From the IMG/VR virus record IMGVR_UViG_3300042542_003017, positions 1 through 33,696 of that record: a stretch of DNA of 33,696 nt. One strand, given 5' to 3'. The stretch comes from a virus. The translations under genes were made by a program, and so were the position numbers. The notes beneath the pieces were generated by a model. That model was not told the origin of the DNA and did no database searches. It saw nothing but the letters and a program-made list of their open reading frames with translations. Positions 7,488 to 14,486 of the stretch are shown piece after piece (position 1 is the stretch's first letter; every line of letters starts with the position of its first letter).

Positions 7488-7667
7488 ATGAAACTTACAG
7501 CCTACAAATTCACCGCACTCCAAACACCAACTTGGAGGACTAACTTGACGGTTGCCCTCATCGCAAAAGGTTTTGCCGCATGGGAAGAATCCGATGCCCT
7601 CTACACGGATGCGACTCTTGACGAAATCAACTGGATCACTGGCGCAAAAAACCACTTCGCCGCCTAA
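7488..7667 (+). CDS. Small hypothetical protein, accessory island gene 1
   Basis: The 59-residue product starts MKLTAYKFTALQTPTW and ends WITGAKNHFAA. It is the first gene after the island promoter, and its ATG follows an A-rich, SD-less leader (AACGAAAAAATG). I do not recognise it. It lies between packaging genes and head genes, where phages often carry extra genes acquired separately, so an anti-defence or host-modifying role is possible but unsupported. Confidence 0.65.
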   Translation: MKLTAYKFTALQTPTWRTNLTVALIAKGFAAWEESDALYTDATLDEINWITGAKNHFAA

Positions 7668-7675
7668 CCCCACCC

Positions 7676-7698
7676 GGCGCGGGTTCGATCCCCGCGCC
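7676..7698 (+). other. tRNA T-arm-like hairpin
   Basis: A perfect 8-bp stem (GGCGCGGG / CCCGCGCC) closes a 7-base loop TTCGATC, which is the consensus T-loop of tRNAs, and ACCA follows immediately. No anticodon or D arm and no matching 5' acceptor strand is present upstream, so it is not a tRNA gene. It may be a leftover tRNA 3' end, a tRNA mimic, or a hairpin resembling one by chance. Confidence 0.5.
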
Positions 7699-7716
7699 AC
7701 CAACCAATCCAACAAA

Positions 7717-7923
7717 ATGAAAATCCAAAAACCCACCCGCTACAAACTCCGCCAGCAAGACATCGACCCGGACCCCGATGGTTACATTCTAAACCTGCCA
7801 GCAGGGTATCAGTTTAGATACGACCCAGGATGCCATGTTCGCGGCTTCGATACGATGAAGGAACTCCGCGATGAAGCTCGCACCGCCGTGATCACTTGCT
7901 CTTGCAAAAACTGCCTCGCCTAA
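7717..7923 (+). CDS. Small hypothetical protein, accessory island gene 2
   Basis: The 68-residue product (MKIQKPTRYKLRQQDIDPDP...) ends with a cysteine pair, TCSCKNCLA (Cys at about 61, 63 and 66), that could bind metal. Three consecutive island genes begin MK after an A-rich leader (CAACAAAATG here). I do not recognise the family. Confidence 0.65.
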   Translation: MKIQKPTRYKLRQQDIDPDPDGYILNLPAGYQFRYDPGCHVRGFDTMKELRDEARTAVITCSCKNCLA

Positions 7924-7942
7924 CAACCCAACCAAAACAAAA

Positions 7943-8101
7943 ATGAAAACCAACGACCGAAGCCTCTACAATTCGCTGGCCTGCCTTGTGATCCTCGGCA
8001 AAGAACTGAAAAGCACGCTTGAAGACTTAGCCCTTGCCCTCCAAAAATCCGAACAAATCCTCATCGCCCACAACCTCAAATCCACCCGCTTAAAAAAATG
8101 A
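7943..8101 (+). CDS. Very small helical protein, accessory island gene 3
   Basis: This 52-residue frame starts MKTNDRSLYNSLACLVILGK and is predicted to be mostly helical. It has an A-rich SD-less leader like its neighbours, and its TGA overlaps the next ATG (ATGA). That coupling and the shared leader style are the main support. No function is recognised. Confidence 0.6.
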   Translation: MKTNDRSLYNSLACLVILGKELKSTLEDLALALQKSEQILIAHNLKSTRLKK

Positions 8102-8385
8102 AAATCCAACTCGACCAATTAACTAATGCACTCGCAGCCGCTATCCGCGACATTGCCGAAAACGGCGTTGCCAAACCCCACAACCCCGCGATCCTCATGG
8201 ATGGCGACAGCGGTCGCATCACCTACGGATCAGCACTCACTAACATCTATCCAGAGGATCGAATCCTTCTCGACCTCGAGGAGGGGGTCGGAGGCTATGA
8301 ATGCACAGACGCCAATGACATCGACGCCGTGGCCGCTCAATGGGCCGCCGAAATAATCAACGATCTCCAGAGGGACATAGAATGA
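8098..8385 (+). CDS. Hypothetical acidic protein, accessory island gene 4
   Basis: This 95-residue acidic product (MKIQLDQLTNALAAAIRDIA...) has a helical start, a central segment with several Gly and Asp residues, and an acidic C-terminal helix. It is coupled to both neighbours by ATGA overlaps. I do not recognise it. Small acidic proteins in such islands are sometimes DNA mimics or inhibitors of host enzymes; nothing here proves that. Confidence 0.65.
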   Translation: MKIQLDQLTNALAAAIRDIAENGVAKPHNPAILMDGDSGRITYGSALTNIYPEDRILLDLEEGVGGYECTDANDIDAVAAQWAAEIINDLQRDIE

Positions 8386-8570
8386 AAAAACCCACCACCC
8401 ACGGCGGCCCGCGCAAAGGATCGGGCCGCCCCAAAGGAGCGAAATCAAAAAACGCCAAAGGCCGGACAGCCGTCACGCGCAGCGTCTCCATGCAGCCCGA
8501 ATCATGGGCAAAGCTCGACCGCGCCCGAGGCGATCAGTCGCGCGGGAAATATATCGAGTCCCGCCTTTGA
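8382..8570 (+). CDS. Small basic protein, ribbon-helix-helix-like
   Basis: The 62-residue product has an AT-hook-like basic start (GGPRKGSGRPKGAKSK) followed by TAVTRSVSMQPESWAKLDRA and a final SRGKYIESRL. This matches the strand-helix-helix plan of ribbon-helix-helix DNA-binding proteins. It may regulate the island or the downstream head genes. The stop lies in a TTTGACTC string similar to the TTTGACAC elements downstream. Confidence 0.65.
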   Translation: MKKPTTHGGPRKGSGRPKGAKSKNAKGRTAVTRSVSMQPESWAKLDRARGDQSRGKYIESRL

Positions 8571-8826
8571 CTCCTCCGCCTCCACGCAGGCAGGCGGACA
8601 CACGACCGGAGCGACATGCACGGTGGGATGGGCGGTCATTCATGGCCCGAGACTCCCGAAAGCCCACGCTTGAAAAGGAAGCGCGCACCGTCCCTGCGAT
8701 CTCCCCCTCCGTGCTCTCCGTGTCCTTTGACTCGCTCGCTCCCGCGAGTCTCGCCCTTCGGGCCAACCTTCGGTTGCTCTACCTCCCGCCTGCCACGGCG
8801 CTCGGTTGTGGTTAAACCGCTGAATC
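8571..8826. other. Noncoding region with array of three hairpins
   Basis: About 256 bases lack a convincing gene; several short frames (for example 8616-8831 and 8642-8815) have the composition of noncoding DNA. The region includes TCCGTGCTCTCCGTGTCC, which from memory resembles an intergenic repeat of some Verrucomicrobia and Planctomycetes genomes, and then three adjacent hairpins: GACTCGC/GCGAGTC (8729-8750), GCCC-TTC-GGGC (8753-8763) and CAACC-TTC-GGTTG (8764-8776). It separates the accessory island from the head operon. Confidence 0.5.
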
Positions 8827-8849
8827 TTTGACACGCCCGCCGAGGCGTG
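8827..8849 (+). promoter_or_regulatory. TTTGACAC element with start-codon hairpin
   Basis: TTTGACAC (8827-8834) is followed 12 bases later by the GTG start of the connector gene. CACGCC (8832-8837) pairs with GGCGTG (8844-8849), so the GTG lies in the 3' arm of a hairpin. No Shine-Dalgarno sequence is present. It is almost identical to the element at 9118. Confidence 0.6.
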
Positions 8850-9122
8850 ACCGACCTCGACAAAATCAGCGGCGTAAAATCCTACCTCCGCCGCACCAAG
8901 ACCACCGCTGAACTTCAGGCACTCGCCGACGCGGCTTTTCTCTCCGCGTCCGAGGAAGTCACGATTACATCCATCTCTGGCGACGGCACCGCATCTAGCG
9001 GACAGGTCTCGTTTCCAAAATGGCTTCTCCTCCAAGCCCTCGAAGAAATCCTCTCCGAAGGCCCGAACGGACGCCAACTTTTCAACATCGCCGACCGCTC
9101 CCGCTACGGGACCGCCGTTTGA
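8847..9122 (+). CDS. Head-tail connector, gpW-like
   Basis: The 91-residue protein (MTDLDKISGVKSYLRRTKTT...) starts at a GTG inside a hairpin. Its size, helical N-terminal half and place between terminase and portal match lambda gpW, the connector that joins head and tail. The middle (EEVTITSISGDGTASSGQVS) looks like a beta hairpin, as in gpW. The call rests on order and plan, as sequence similarity in this family is weak. Confidence 0.55.
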   Translation: MTDLDKISGVKSYLRRTKTTAELQALADAAFLSASEEVTITSISGDGTASSGQVSFPKWLLLQALEEILSEGPNGRQLFNIADRSRYGTAV

Positions 9123-9142
9123 CACGCCCGCCTCGGCGTGTC
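9118..9142 (+). promoter_or_regulatory. TTTGACAC element with stop/start hairpin before the portal gene
   Basis: TTTGACAC (9118-9125) contains the TGA stop of the connector gene. GACACGCC (9121-9128) pairs perfectly with GGCGTGTC (9135-9142) around a 6-base loop, and the portal GTG (9138-9140) lies in the 3' arm. A ribosome finishing the connector would disrupt the stem, so the hairpin could couple portal translation to connector translation. Confidence 0.65.
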
Positions 9143-10865
9143 CGCGAAAATCAAAAAATCAAGTTGGGGTGGAACCCGCCCCGGAGCAGGCCGCCCCCGC
9201 AAGCTCGACGCCAAAGCCGCCGCGTTCGAGGCCGCCCAGCCCTCTTTAAATCGCGGCCTCATATGGGTTCCGACGACCGACCCGAAGCGCGAACTCACCG
9301 CGCACAGCCGACTTGAAATCCTCAAGGTCTCGCGCTGGCTCTACAACAACGCACCGCAGGCCACCTACATTGTCGAACACCTCGCCCAGCGCGCCATCGG
9401 CACCGGCATCGTTGTTCAGCCAAAGACCAGCAACACCGAATGGAACAAAAAGGTTGATCAGTATTTCGAAGACAGAAATTGCGCCGAGGCGTGGGCATTC
9501 GACGCCGGCGCACAGGTAAATTTTTATACCGCGCAATCGCTCATCCTCCGCCAGGTCGCCATCGACGGCGATTTCTTCGCGCAATTTTTGAAAACCAAAG
9601 AAGGCGCGGCCCGCGTCCGTTTCCTCGGCGGCGAGTCCATCGGCGGTGCCGGATCCTTCGCGAGCGACTCGCACGACGGCGTCATCCTCGACCGCTACGG
9701 CGCGCCCGTAGCCTACACGCTGAACAGCGAGAACGGCCTCCGCGTCCCTGCCGAAGACATCCTCCACTTCCGCCACATCCGCCGCCAAGGCCAACCCCGT
9801 GGCGTCTCGTGGTTTCACTCCGCCGCCGCCAACCTCCGCGACATCTCCGAAATCAACGGATTCGTTAAGGGCGCGTATAAGGCCGGCGCTCAGATCGGCT
9901 ACATGGTCACGAGCACCGAAGTCGCCAAAATCGGCTTGGGCGCTGGAATGAAAACCACCAGCAACGAAGTCGGCGACCTCACCACCAGCGACCTCCCGAA
10001 CGGCATCCTCCTCCCACGCCTCAAGCCCGGCGAAAAGCTCGAAGCCTTCAAAAACGACATTCCCGGCCAGACCTATGAAGCCGTAATGCGCGCCCTTCGA
10101 TCCGATGTTGCCTTCGCCATCGGCCTCCCGCCCGAAGCCATGATGGTCAATGTCGGCCTCGCAGGCACCGAGCAACGCGCCGTTTTGGAAGTCACGCAGA
10201 ATTTCCTCGAGCGCCTGCAACAGCAGGTCATCGATCAGTTTTGCAGGCCGTTTTACAAATACTGGTTGTGGCACGAGATGCAGGCCGGTCGCCTCGAATA
10301 CCCCGGCGATGATTGGTGGCGCCACGAATGGCTCGCCCCGCGCAAGATCACGGTTGATTCCGGCCGCGACGCCCGCGCTTACAGCGAGCAACTGGACAAA
10401 GGCCACCTCTCCCCGACCCGCTACTACAACATGCTCGGCCTCCGCGCCACCGAGGAAGAGGACGATGTCATCGACACCTACCTCCGCCGCAAAGCCAAGT
10501 GCGACGCCCTCGGCCTCGATGTTTCGCAGGTCTTCCCGAACTCCCTCCGCAACGGCATCGCCGCCCAACAACCCGCCGAGCCAGATGGGGACGAGGACGC
10601 GGAAGCCGCGCCTTCCATCGTTGACCTCCAAGCCAAAGAAAAACTCGACGCCATTGGCGTTGCCGTCCGCGCTGGCGTTTTGACGCCCGAGCAATCTCTT
10701 GAGCAGTCAGTTCGCCAATCTTTGGCTCTGCCCGAAATGGGATCGGATGTCCTGTCTGAATGGCGCGACAACCCGATCCGCTCACCGATCACTCTCAGCA
10801 GCGAACTCGCGGGCGGAGACCCCGTCACTAAACCCACTCCCGAAGACAACCCAACCGAACCATGA
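9138..10865 (+). CDS. Portal protein, lambda gpB family
   Basis: The 575-residue protein forms the dodecameric DNA channel at the head vertex. It matches the lambda-type portal family: NNAPQATYIVEHLAQRAIG near residue 75, the QSLILRQVAIDGDFFAQFL segment, the DILHFRHIRRQGQPRGVSWF motif near residue 210, and the ISEINGFVKGAYKAGAQIGY helix. Residues 1-25 hold GGTRPGAGRPRK, an AT-hook-like basic patch that also appears in the small RHH protein upstream and is unusual for a portal. The C-terminal 100 residues are acidic and probably disordered. The GTG start lies in the hairpin described at 9118. Confidence 0.93.
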   Translation: MSAKIKKSSWGGTRPGAGRPRKLDAKAAAFEAAQPSLNRGLIWVPTTDPKRELTAHSRLEILKVSRWLYNNAPQATYIVEHLAQRAIGTGIVVQPKTSNTEWNKKVDQYFEDRNCAEAWAFDAGAQVNFYTAQSLILRQVAIDGDFFAQFLKTKEGAARVRFLGGESIGGAGSFASDSHDGVILDRYGAPVAYTLNSENGLRVPAEDILHFRHIRRQGQPRGVSWFHSAAANLRDISEINGFVKGAYKAGAQIGYMVTSTEVAKIGLGAGMKTTSNEVGDLTTSDLPNGILLPRLKPGEKLEAFKNDIPGQTYEAVMRALRSDVAFAIGLPPEAMMVNVGLAGTEQRAVLEVTQNFLERLQQQVIDQFCRPFYKYWLWHEMQAGRLEYPGDDWWRHEWLAPRKITVDSGRDARAYSEQLDKGHLSPTRYYNMLGLRATEEEDDVIDTYLRRKAKCDALGLDVSQVFPNSLRNGIAAQQPAEPDGDEDAEAAPSIVDLQAKEKLDAIGVAVRAGVLTPEQSLEQSVRQSLALPEMGSDVLSEWRDNPIRSPITLSSELAGGDPVTKPTPEDNPTEP

Positions 10866-11971
10866 CCACACCCACCCCAAAATTCTATGCACTGGAAAAA
10901 TCCGACAACGGCGAGGCAACGATCCATCTCTATGATGAGGTCGGTGCTTTCGGCTCAGGCTCTAAAGAATTCCTCGCCGACCTCGGCAAGCTCGAAGGCC
11001 AACACATCCACCTCCGGATTAACTCCCCTGGCGGAAGTGTTGTCGAAGGCACGGCAATCTACAACGCCCTCCGTCGTCACAAAGGCGGCCTGACCGTTCA
11101 CATCGACGCGCTCGCCGCTTCGATGGCCTCGGTCATCGCCATGGCCGGCGCTCCCGTCTACATCGCCGACAACGCCCTGCTCATGATCCACAATCCGTGG
11201 ACCGTCAGCATGGGAGACAGCGACCAGCTCCGCCGCGAAGCCGCTCTCCTCGACAAACTCAAAGACTCCCTCCGCAACGCTTATGTCCGCAAGACCGGCA
11301 TGGAGGCTGACCGTATCGCCCAAATGATGGACGAAGAAACCTGGCTGGACGCTGTCGAAGCCGTGGCCCTCGGATTCGCCGACGCCATCGAGGAAGGCGT
11401 CGCCGCCGCAGCCACCGCGACACCCGCCCAACTCCGCGCCCGATTTGACAAGTTCGCGCAGGGCATGACCCAGCAGCCTGAAACCCAAGAGCCCACCGCT
11501 CCCGAAGTCCTCGACACCGTCGTCAGCGAATCCGCTGATTCGTCCACTCCGTCTGATTCGTCCGATTCCACGGAGCCAGCCGCCGTTCCGTCCGATTCCG
11601 TCGAGCCAACACCCGAGCCAGAGCAACCCGCTCCCGCCGAACCACAAGCTCGCGCCACCGCCGTTGACTCCATCCTTGAGAAATTCAATGCAGCGATCGC
11701 CGAGCGCGACGCAATGCGCGCTGAACTCTCCAGCGTTCGCGTCCAATTCGACCTCGTAAAAAGCGAGCTCGCCACCAAGTGCGAAGACCTCGACCGCCTC
11801 GAGCGCAGCCTCGGTCTCTCACCCGCCCGCGTCGTTCCCGCCGTCGACCAAGTGCAAGACTCCGGATCCATTTACGACCAGTGGAAAAACTCCACCGGAG
11901 CCGACAAGACCCGGATTTTCCGCGCCAACCGCAAAGCCCTCGAAGCCCACTCGAGACTCCATGGCGTTTGA
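10862..11971 (+). CDS. ClpP-type prohead protease with scaffold-like C-terminal domain
   Basis: The 369-residue protein has an N-terminal ClpP/S49-like protease (about residues 20-185) that would process the prohead. Visible markers are INSPGGSV, the nucleophile S87 in AASMAS and H110 in MIHNPW. A low-complexity linker rich in Ser, Asp, Pro and Glu (about 200-265) leads to a coiled coil (about 268-325, from VDSILEKFNAAIAERDA), which is the plan of a fused scaffold. Lambda's protease gene C contains the scaffold Nu3 as an internal start, so a similar nested product is possible. The ATG overlaps the portal stop. Confidence 0.9.
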   Translation: MTTPTPKFYALEKSDNGEATIHLYDEVGAFGSGSKEFLADLGKLEGQHIHLRINSPGGSVVEGTAIYNALRRHKGGLTVHIDALAASMASVIAMAGAPVYIADNALLMIHNPWTVSMGDSDQLRREAALLDKLKDSLRNAYVRKTGMEADRIAQMMDEETWLDAVEAVALGFADAIEEGVAAAATATPAQLRARFDKFAQGMTQQPETQEPTAPEVLDTVVSESADSSTPSDSSDSTEPAAVPSDSVEPTPEPEQPAPAEPQARATAVDSILEKFNAAIAERDAMRAELSSVRVQFDLVKSELATKCEDLDRLERSLGLSPARVVPAVDQVQDSGSIYDQWKNSTGADKTRIFRANRKALEAHSRLHGV

Positions 11972-12024
11972 CACCCAACTAATCACCGAACCCAACCACC
12001 ACCTAATCCAAACCACCCACTAAT
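11967..12024 (+). promoter_or_regulatory. TTTGACAC element and 50-nt C/A-rich leader of the capsid gene
   Basis: TTTGACAC (11967-11974) includes the protease stop codon and is followed by 50 bases made almost entirely of A and C with a few T and a single G (in CACCGAACCC), with no Shine-Dalgarno sequence and no self-complementarity. It ends at the capsid ATG. A CGAA tetramer lies 12 bases after the octamer, as in the other two long leaders. An open leader of this kind should favour loading of ribosomes. Confidence 0.6.
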
Positions 12025-12930
12025 ATGGCCACCACCATCAGCTCCGAACTCAAACTGAATGTCGTCCTCGACAGCGCCCTCATCGCGCTCCGCGAGGCAC
12101 TTCTCCCGATCAACTCCTTCTCGACCGTGTTCAACTCGGTCCCACTGCAAGGCACCGACAAAATCAGTGTTCCGTTTTTCCCTCTCGCTACTGACGCGAC
12201 GAGCGACTTCAACGGCACTTACGCATTCGGCGACACGAACGCGATCAACTCCCGCGAGATCACGGTCAACAAGCGCAAGTATCAAGCCTTGAGCTTCACC
12301 AGCTCGGAACTCGCCCGCCAGCCTTATTTCAACCCCGAGCAACTCGGATTCTTGAAGGGCCGCAAACTCGCCGAGGACATCCTCCGCGACATCCTCTCGA
12401 TCGTCACCCTCGCCAACTACGGCGCGGCGATCCACACCGGCGCGGCCTCCGCGTTCGACAGCGAGGACATGGTCAACATCAAGACCGCGCTCGACCAAGC
12501 CAAATGGAGCAAGTCCAGCCGCGTGATGATCCTCGATAACTCCTACGAAGGCGCGCTCCTCAAGGACGCTGGCATCAAGAACGCCGCCGCAGTCGGCAGC
12601 GCCACCGCGATCCAAAACGGACGCCTGCCACAGATCGCTGGCTTCGATGTTATCGGAACCAACTTGATCCCCGGCAACAGCCAGAACCTCGTCGGCATGG
12701 TCGCACTCCCCGAGTCGATCTTGGTCGCCTTCTCGCCGATCCAGCCATCACCTGGCGTGTTGAACCACCTCACCAGCTACGAGACAGCCGTTGATCCCGA
12801 GACCGGCCTCACCATCGAATACCGCGCATGGGCTGACCCTGACACGGACACCGAAAAACAAGTCCTCGAGGTCAACTACGGCTACGCCCTCGGCCACGCC
12901 GCCGCCCTCAAGCGCATCGTCAGCGCCTAA
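12025..12930 (+). CDS. Major capsid protein (HK97-like fold inferred)
   Basis: The 301-residue protein follows the protease and has the expected size for a capsid subunit. Segments typical of phage coat proteins include the TDKISVPFFPLATDATSDFN loop near the E-loop position, REITVNKRKYQALSFTSSEL, and the AEDILRDILSIVTLANYGAA helix. The DNYGY-like end (EVNYGYALGHAAALKRIVSA) resembles P22-type and related coats. The long open leader and the strong terminator after the next gene agree with very high expression. The fold is inferred from position and plan. Confidence 0.85.
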   Translation: MATTISSELKLNVVLDSALIALREALLPINSFSTVFNSVPLQGTDKISVPFFPLATDATSDFNGTYAFGDTNAINSREITVNKRKYQALSFTSSELARQPYFNPEQLGFLKGRKLAEDILRDILSIVTLANYGAAIHTGAASAFDSEDMVNIKTALDQAKWSKSSRVMILDNSYEGALLKDAGIKNAAAVGSATAIQNGRLPQIAGFDVIGTNLIPGNSQNLVGMVALPESILVAFSPIQPSPGVLNHLTSYETAVDPETGLTIEYRAWADPDTDTEKQVLEVNYGYALGHAAALKRIVSA

Positions 12931-12935
12931 GCCTG

Positions 12936-13178
12936 ATGCGCCTCGCAATCACGCTCACCCGCACCGGCAGCACTTGGAAGGTCGAAAGCCTTCCGAGTGT
13001 CCCGCTCGGCGAGCAGCTCGCAGCCTTCAAAGTCAAGCAAGTGGCCGGCGAGTTGACCGCAGACGAGACGCTCGTCGTCTCCCTCGGCGACACGCTCAAG
13101 CGCCACATCAGCAAAGCCAAACCAGCCGCTCCCGCCGTTGAGGTGGAAGTCGAAGAGTCACCAAAGAAAAAGAAGTAA
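12936..13178 (+). CDS. Small protein after the capsid gene, possible head decoration or fibre
   Basis: The 80-residue product (MRLAITLTRTGSTWKVESLP...) has a small beta-rich front and a tail EVEVEESPKKKK of mixed charge. It lies 5 bases after the capsid stop and before the terminator, so it is co-transcribed with the capsid. Genes in this place are often head fibres or neck proteins; I do not recognise the family. Confidence 0.65.
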   Translation: MRLAITLTRTGSTWKVESLPSVPLGEQLAAFKVKQVAGELTADETLVVSLGDTLKRHISKAKPAAPAVEVEVEESPKKKK

Positions 13179-13214
13179 TTCCCGCAAAGCGCCCGCACCG
13201 CGCTCCTCGCCCGC

Positions 13215-13257
13215 AAAAGCCCTCGCCGTTCTCACTCACGGCGGGGGCTTTTCTTTT
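13215..13257 (+). terminator. Rho-independent terminator after the capsid cassette
   Basis: AAAAGCCCTCGCCG (13215-13228) pairs with CGGCGGGGGCTTTT (13239-13252), a 14-bp stem with a single G-U pair and a 10-base loop, followed by CTTTT. This is the strongest terminator seen in the window. It ends the highly expressed capsid unit; read-through must still feed the neck and tail genes downstream. Confidence 0.85.
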
Positions 13258-13279
13258 GACACGCCGCAAGGTTCGTGTC
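13255..13279 (+). promoter_or_regulatory. TTTGACAC element with start-codon hairpin
   Basis: TTTGACAC (13255-13262) overlaps the T-tract of the terminator. GACACG (13258-13263) pairs with CGTGTC (13274-13279) around 10 bases, and the GTG start of the next gene (13275-13277) is in the 3' arm. The octamer-to-start spacing is 12 bases, the same as at 8827 and 9118. Confidence 0.55.
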
Positions 13280-13595
13280 GCCCACCGCTCGCAATGCCCT
13301 CGCTCTCCGCTCCGCGCAACTGCGCCAAAGCGCCCACGGCACGCCCGTAAAATTCCGCCAGGCTGAGATCCGCGTCTGCCTCGCCCCCGTCTCCATCGGC
13401 CTCGACCTCGAGACCGGCGGCCTCCGCCAAGGCGGTGAGTTTTCGATCCGTTTCCTTGCCGCCGACCTGCAAAGCCCACCGCGCCGAGGCGAAGCCGTCA
13501 CCTTCAGCGCCAAGACTTACTTCATCAGTCAGGTCTCCGAAACAAACAGCCCCGGCGAATACCTCGCCACCATGTCGCCAGGAGGTGCCGCGTGA
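13275..13595 (+). CDS. Neck protein, probable head-closure or head-tail joining protein
   Basis: The 106-residue product begins at GTG (MSPTARNALALRSAQLRQSA...) and is beta-rich in its second half (GEAVTFSAKTYFISQVSETN), with an AGxxW-like plan seen in small head-closure proteins. Its position between capsid and tail tube and its size support a neck role. The GTG start is set by the hairpin and by the lack of an alternative ATG. The next gene overlaps its stop. Confidence 0.55.
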   Translation: MSPTARNALALRSAQLRQSAHGTPVKFRQAEIRVCLAPVSIGLDLETGGLRQGGEFSIRFLAADLQSPPRRGEAVTFSAKTYFISQVSETNSPGEYLATMSPGGAA

Positions 13596-13999
13596 ACATA
13601 CCCGTCGAGTCCTCCCTCGCCGCATGGCTCCGCAGCCAGCCAGCCTTTGACGGCATCCCCGTCCACACCGGCCAGAGCGCCGACACGATCCCGCAGGATC
13701 AGAGCGTCCTTCTCGCCGGGTGCGAATCCACCGAAGCCGTGGCCCGTGGATTCTACAAGGCGACCGCGAGCATCGTGCTGGTCACTCCCTCCGTCATCGA
13801 AGGATCCCTCGAAGCGCACGCCGCCCTCGCCGAATCCCTCCGCGCCTCCCTGCTTTCCGCCACCGATCTCGCCGACGCCTTCGCGCCCGACCTGACCCTC
13901 GCCGGCGCCGACCTCCGCTCGGTCGATGACACGCAATCCGACGGCCGGTGGGTCACCACCGCCGCGCTGACCATCGCCTTCACGACCTCCGGCATTTGA
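13592..13999 (+). CDS. Probable tail terminator / neck protein
   Basis: The 135-residue product (GTG start, MNIPVESSLAAWLRSQPAFD...) has the N-terminal helix, central strand with hydrophobic run (ATASIVLVTPS) and C-terminal strand (WVTTAALTIAFTTSG) of small tail-terminator proteins. It lies just before the tail tube gene, the usual place for a tail terminator. The assignment is positional. Its TGA stop is part of a TTTGACAC element. Confidence 0.55.
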   Translation: MNIPVESSLAAWLRSQPAFDGIPVHTGQSADTIPQDQSVLLAGCESTEAVARGFYKATASIVLVTPSVIEGSLEAHAALAESLRASLLSATDLADAFAPDLTLAGADLRSVDDTQSDGRWVTTAALTIAFTTSGI

Positions 14000-14053
14000 C
14001 ACGCGCCTCCCTTCCGAAACCCGCAACCAAACCAACCCAACTCCACCACCACC
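13995..14053 (+). promoter_or_regulatory. TTTGACAC element and 51-nt C/A-rich leader of the tail tube gene
   Basis: TTTGACAC (13995-14002) holds the stop of the previous gene. The following 51 bases are C/A-rich, unstructured and SD-less, ending CCACCACCACC before ATGGCC. As in the capsid leader, CGAA follows the octamer by 12 bases. Confidence 0.6.
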
Positions 14054-14422
14054 ATGGCCGCAACTCTCTATCGCTCATCCGCAGTATCCACAGCCGAATA
14101 TGGCACGCCAACCGTGTCAGGCATCATATGCACCAGCTTCAGTGTCAACGAAACCGCATCGCTCTCAGAGGTCAAGGATGATCAGGGAGGGGTGGTTGCG
14201 GTGGCCATGTCGGAAGTGATCAAAGAAATTTCGATCGAGGGCATGCGCACCGGCTCATTCACCGCAACCGTCGGCAGCGCGCTCAGCGTCACGATGCCCG
14301 CCTCCGTGGATCTCGGAGCGACGACCATCGTCACCGGCCTCACCAGCAACTTCGCCGCCGAGCAGTTCGAGACCGTTTCTCTGACCGCCCGCTCCTACGA
14401 GACCGCGATGACCGCTTCCTAA
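14054..14422 (+). CDS. Major tail tube protein
   Basis: The 122-residue protein (MAATLYRSSAVSTAEYGTPT...) is nearly all beta strand with Thr/Ser/Val alternation, the plan of a single-domain tail tube subunit. It lies between the neck genes and the tail chaperones and carries the same type of leader as the capsid gene, consistent with a many-copy structural protein. A strong hairpin follows it. There is no sheath gene nearby, which argues for a siphovirus tail. Confidence 0.7.
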   Translation: MAATLYRSSAVSTAEYGTPTVSGIICTSFSVNETASLSEVKDDQGGVVAVAMSEVIKEISIEGMRTGSFTATVGSALSVTMPASVDLGATTIVTGLTSNFAAEQFETVSLTARSYETAMTAS

Positions 14423-14441
14423 GCCCGCACCCGCACCCAGC

Positions 14442-14471
14442 GCCCGGCGCGTGTGATTCACCGCGCCGGGC
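14442..14471 (+). terminator. Strong hairpin after the tail tube gene
   Basis: GCCCGGCGCG (14442-14451) pairs perfectly with CGCGCCGGGC (14462-14471), and the loop itself contains GTG-ATT-CAC. No T-tract follows, so it may stabilise or process the mRNA or lower expression of the downstream tail genes rather than end transcription fully. Confidence 0.6.
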
Positions 14472-14486
14472 TCCCTACGAAAAATC

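Noticed and set aside
7653-7710. Complete tRNA gene around the T-arm-like hairpin
   Set aside because: No anticodon arm, D arm or matching 5' acceptor strand is present; the upstream bases encode the end of a small protein.
8616-8831. 71-residue + frame ending in the first TTTGACAC
   Set aside because: Covers the hairpin array; the composition (Ser/Pro/Arg) looks noncoding. It would only matter if the coupling idea for the 8847 gene needs an upstream frame.
9246-10694. 482-residue minus-strand frame opposite the portal gene
   Set aside because: Shadow of the portal gene, rich in Ala/Gly/Val/Glu repeats without any domain pattern, and against the direction of the operon.
11447-11454. TTTGACAA inside the protease gene as another octamer copy
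   Set aside because: It differs in the last base and lies within a coding region; the same holds for TTTGACAA in the helicase (about 33331) and TTTGACTC at 8566, 8726 and 15475.
10955-11746. 263-residue minus-strand frame opposite the protease gene
   Set aside because: Antisense to conserved ClpP motifs; Gly-rich low-complexity reading.
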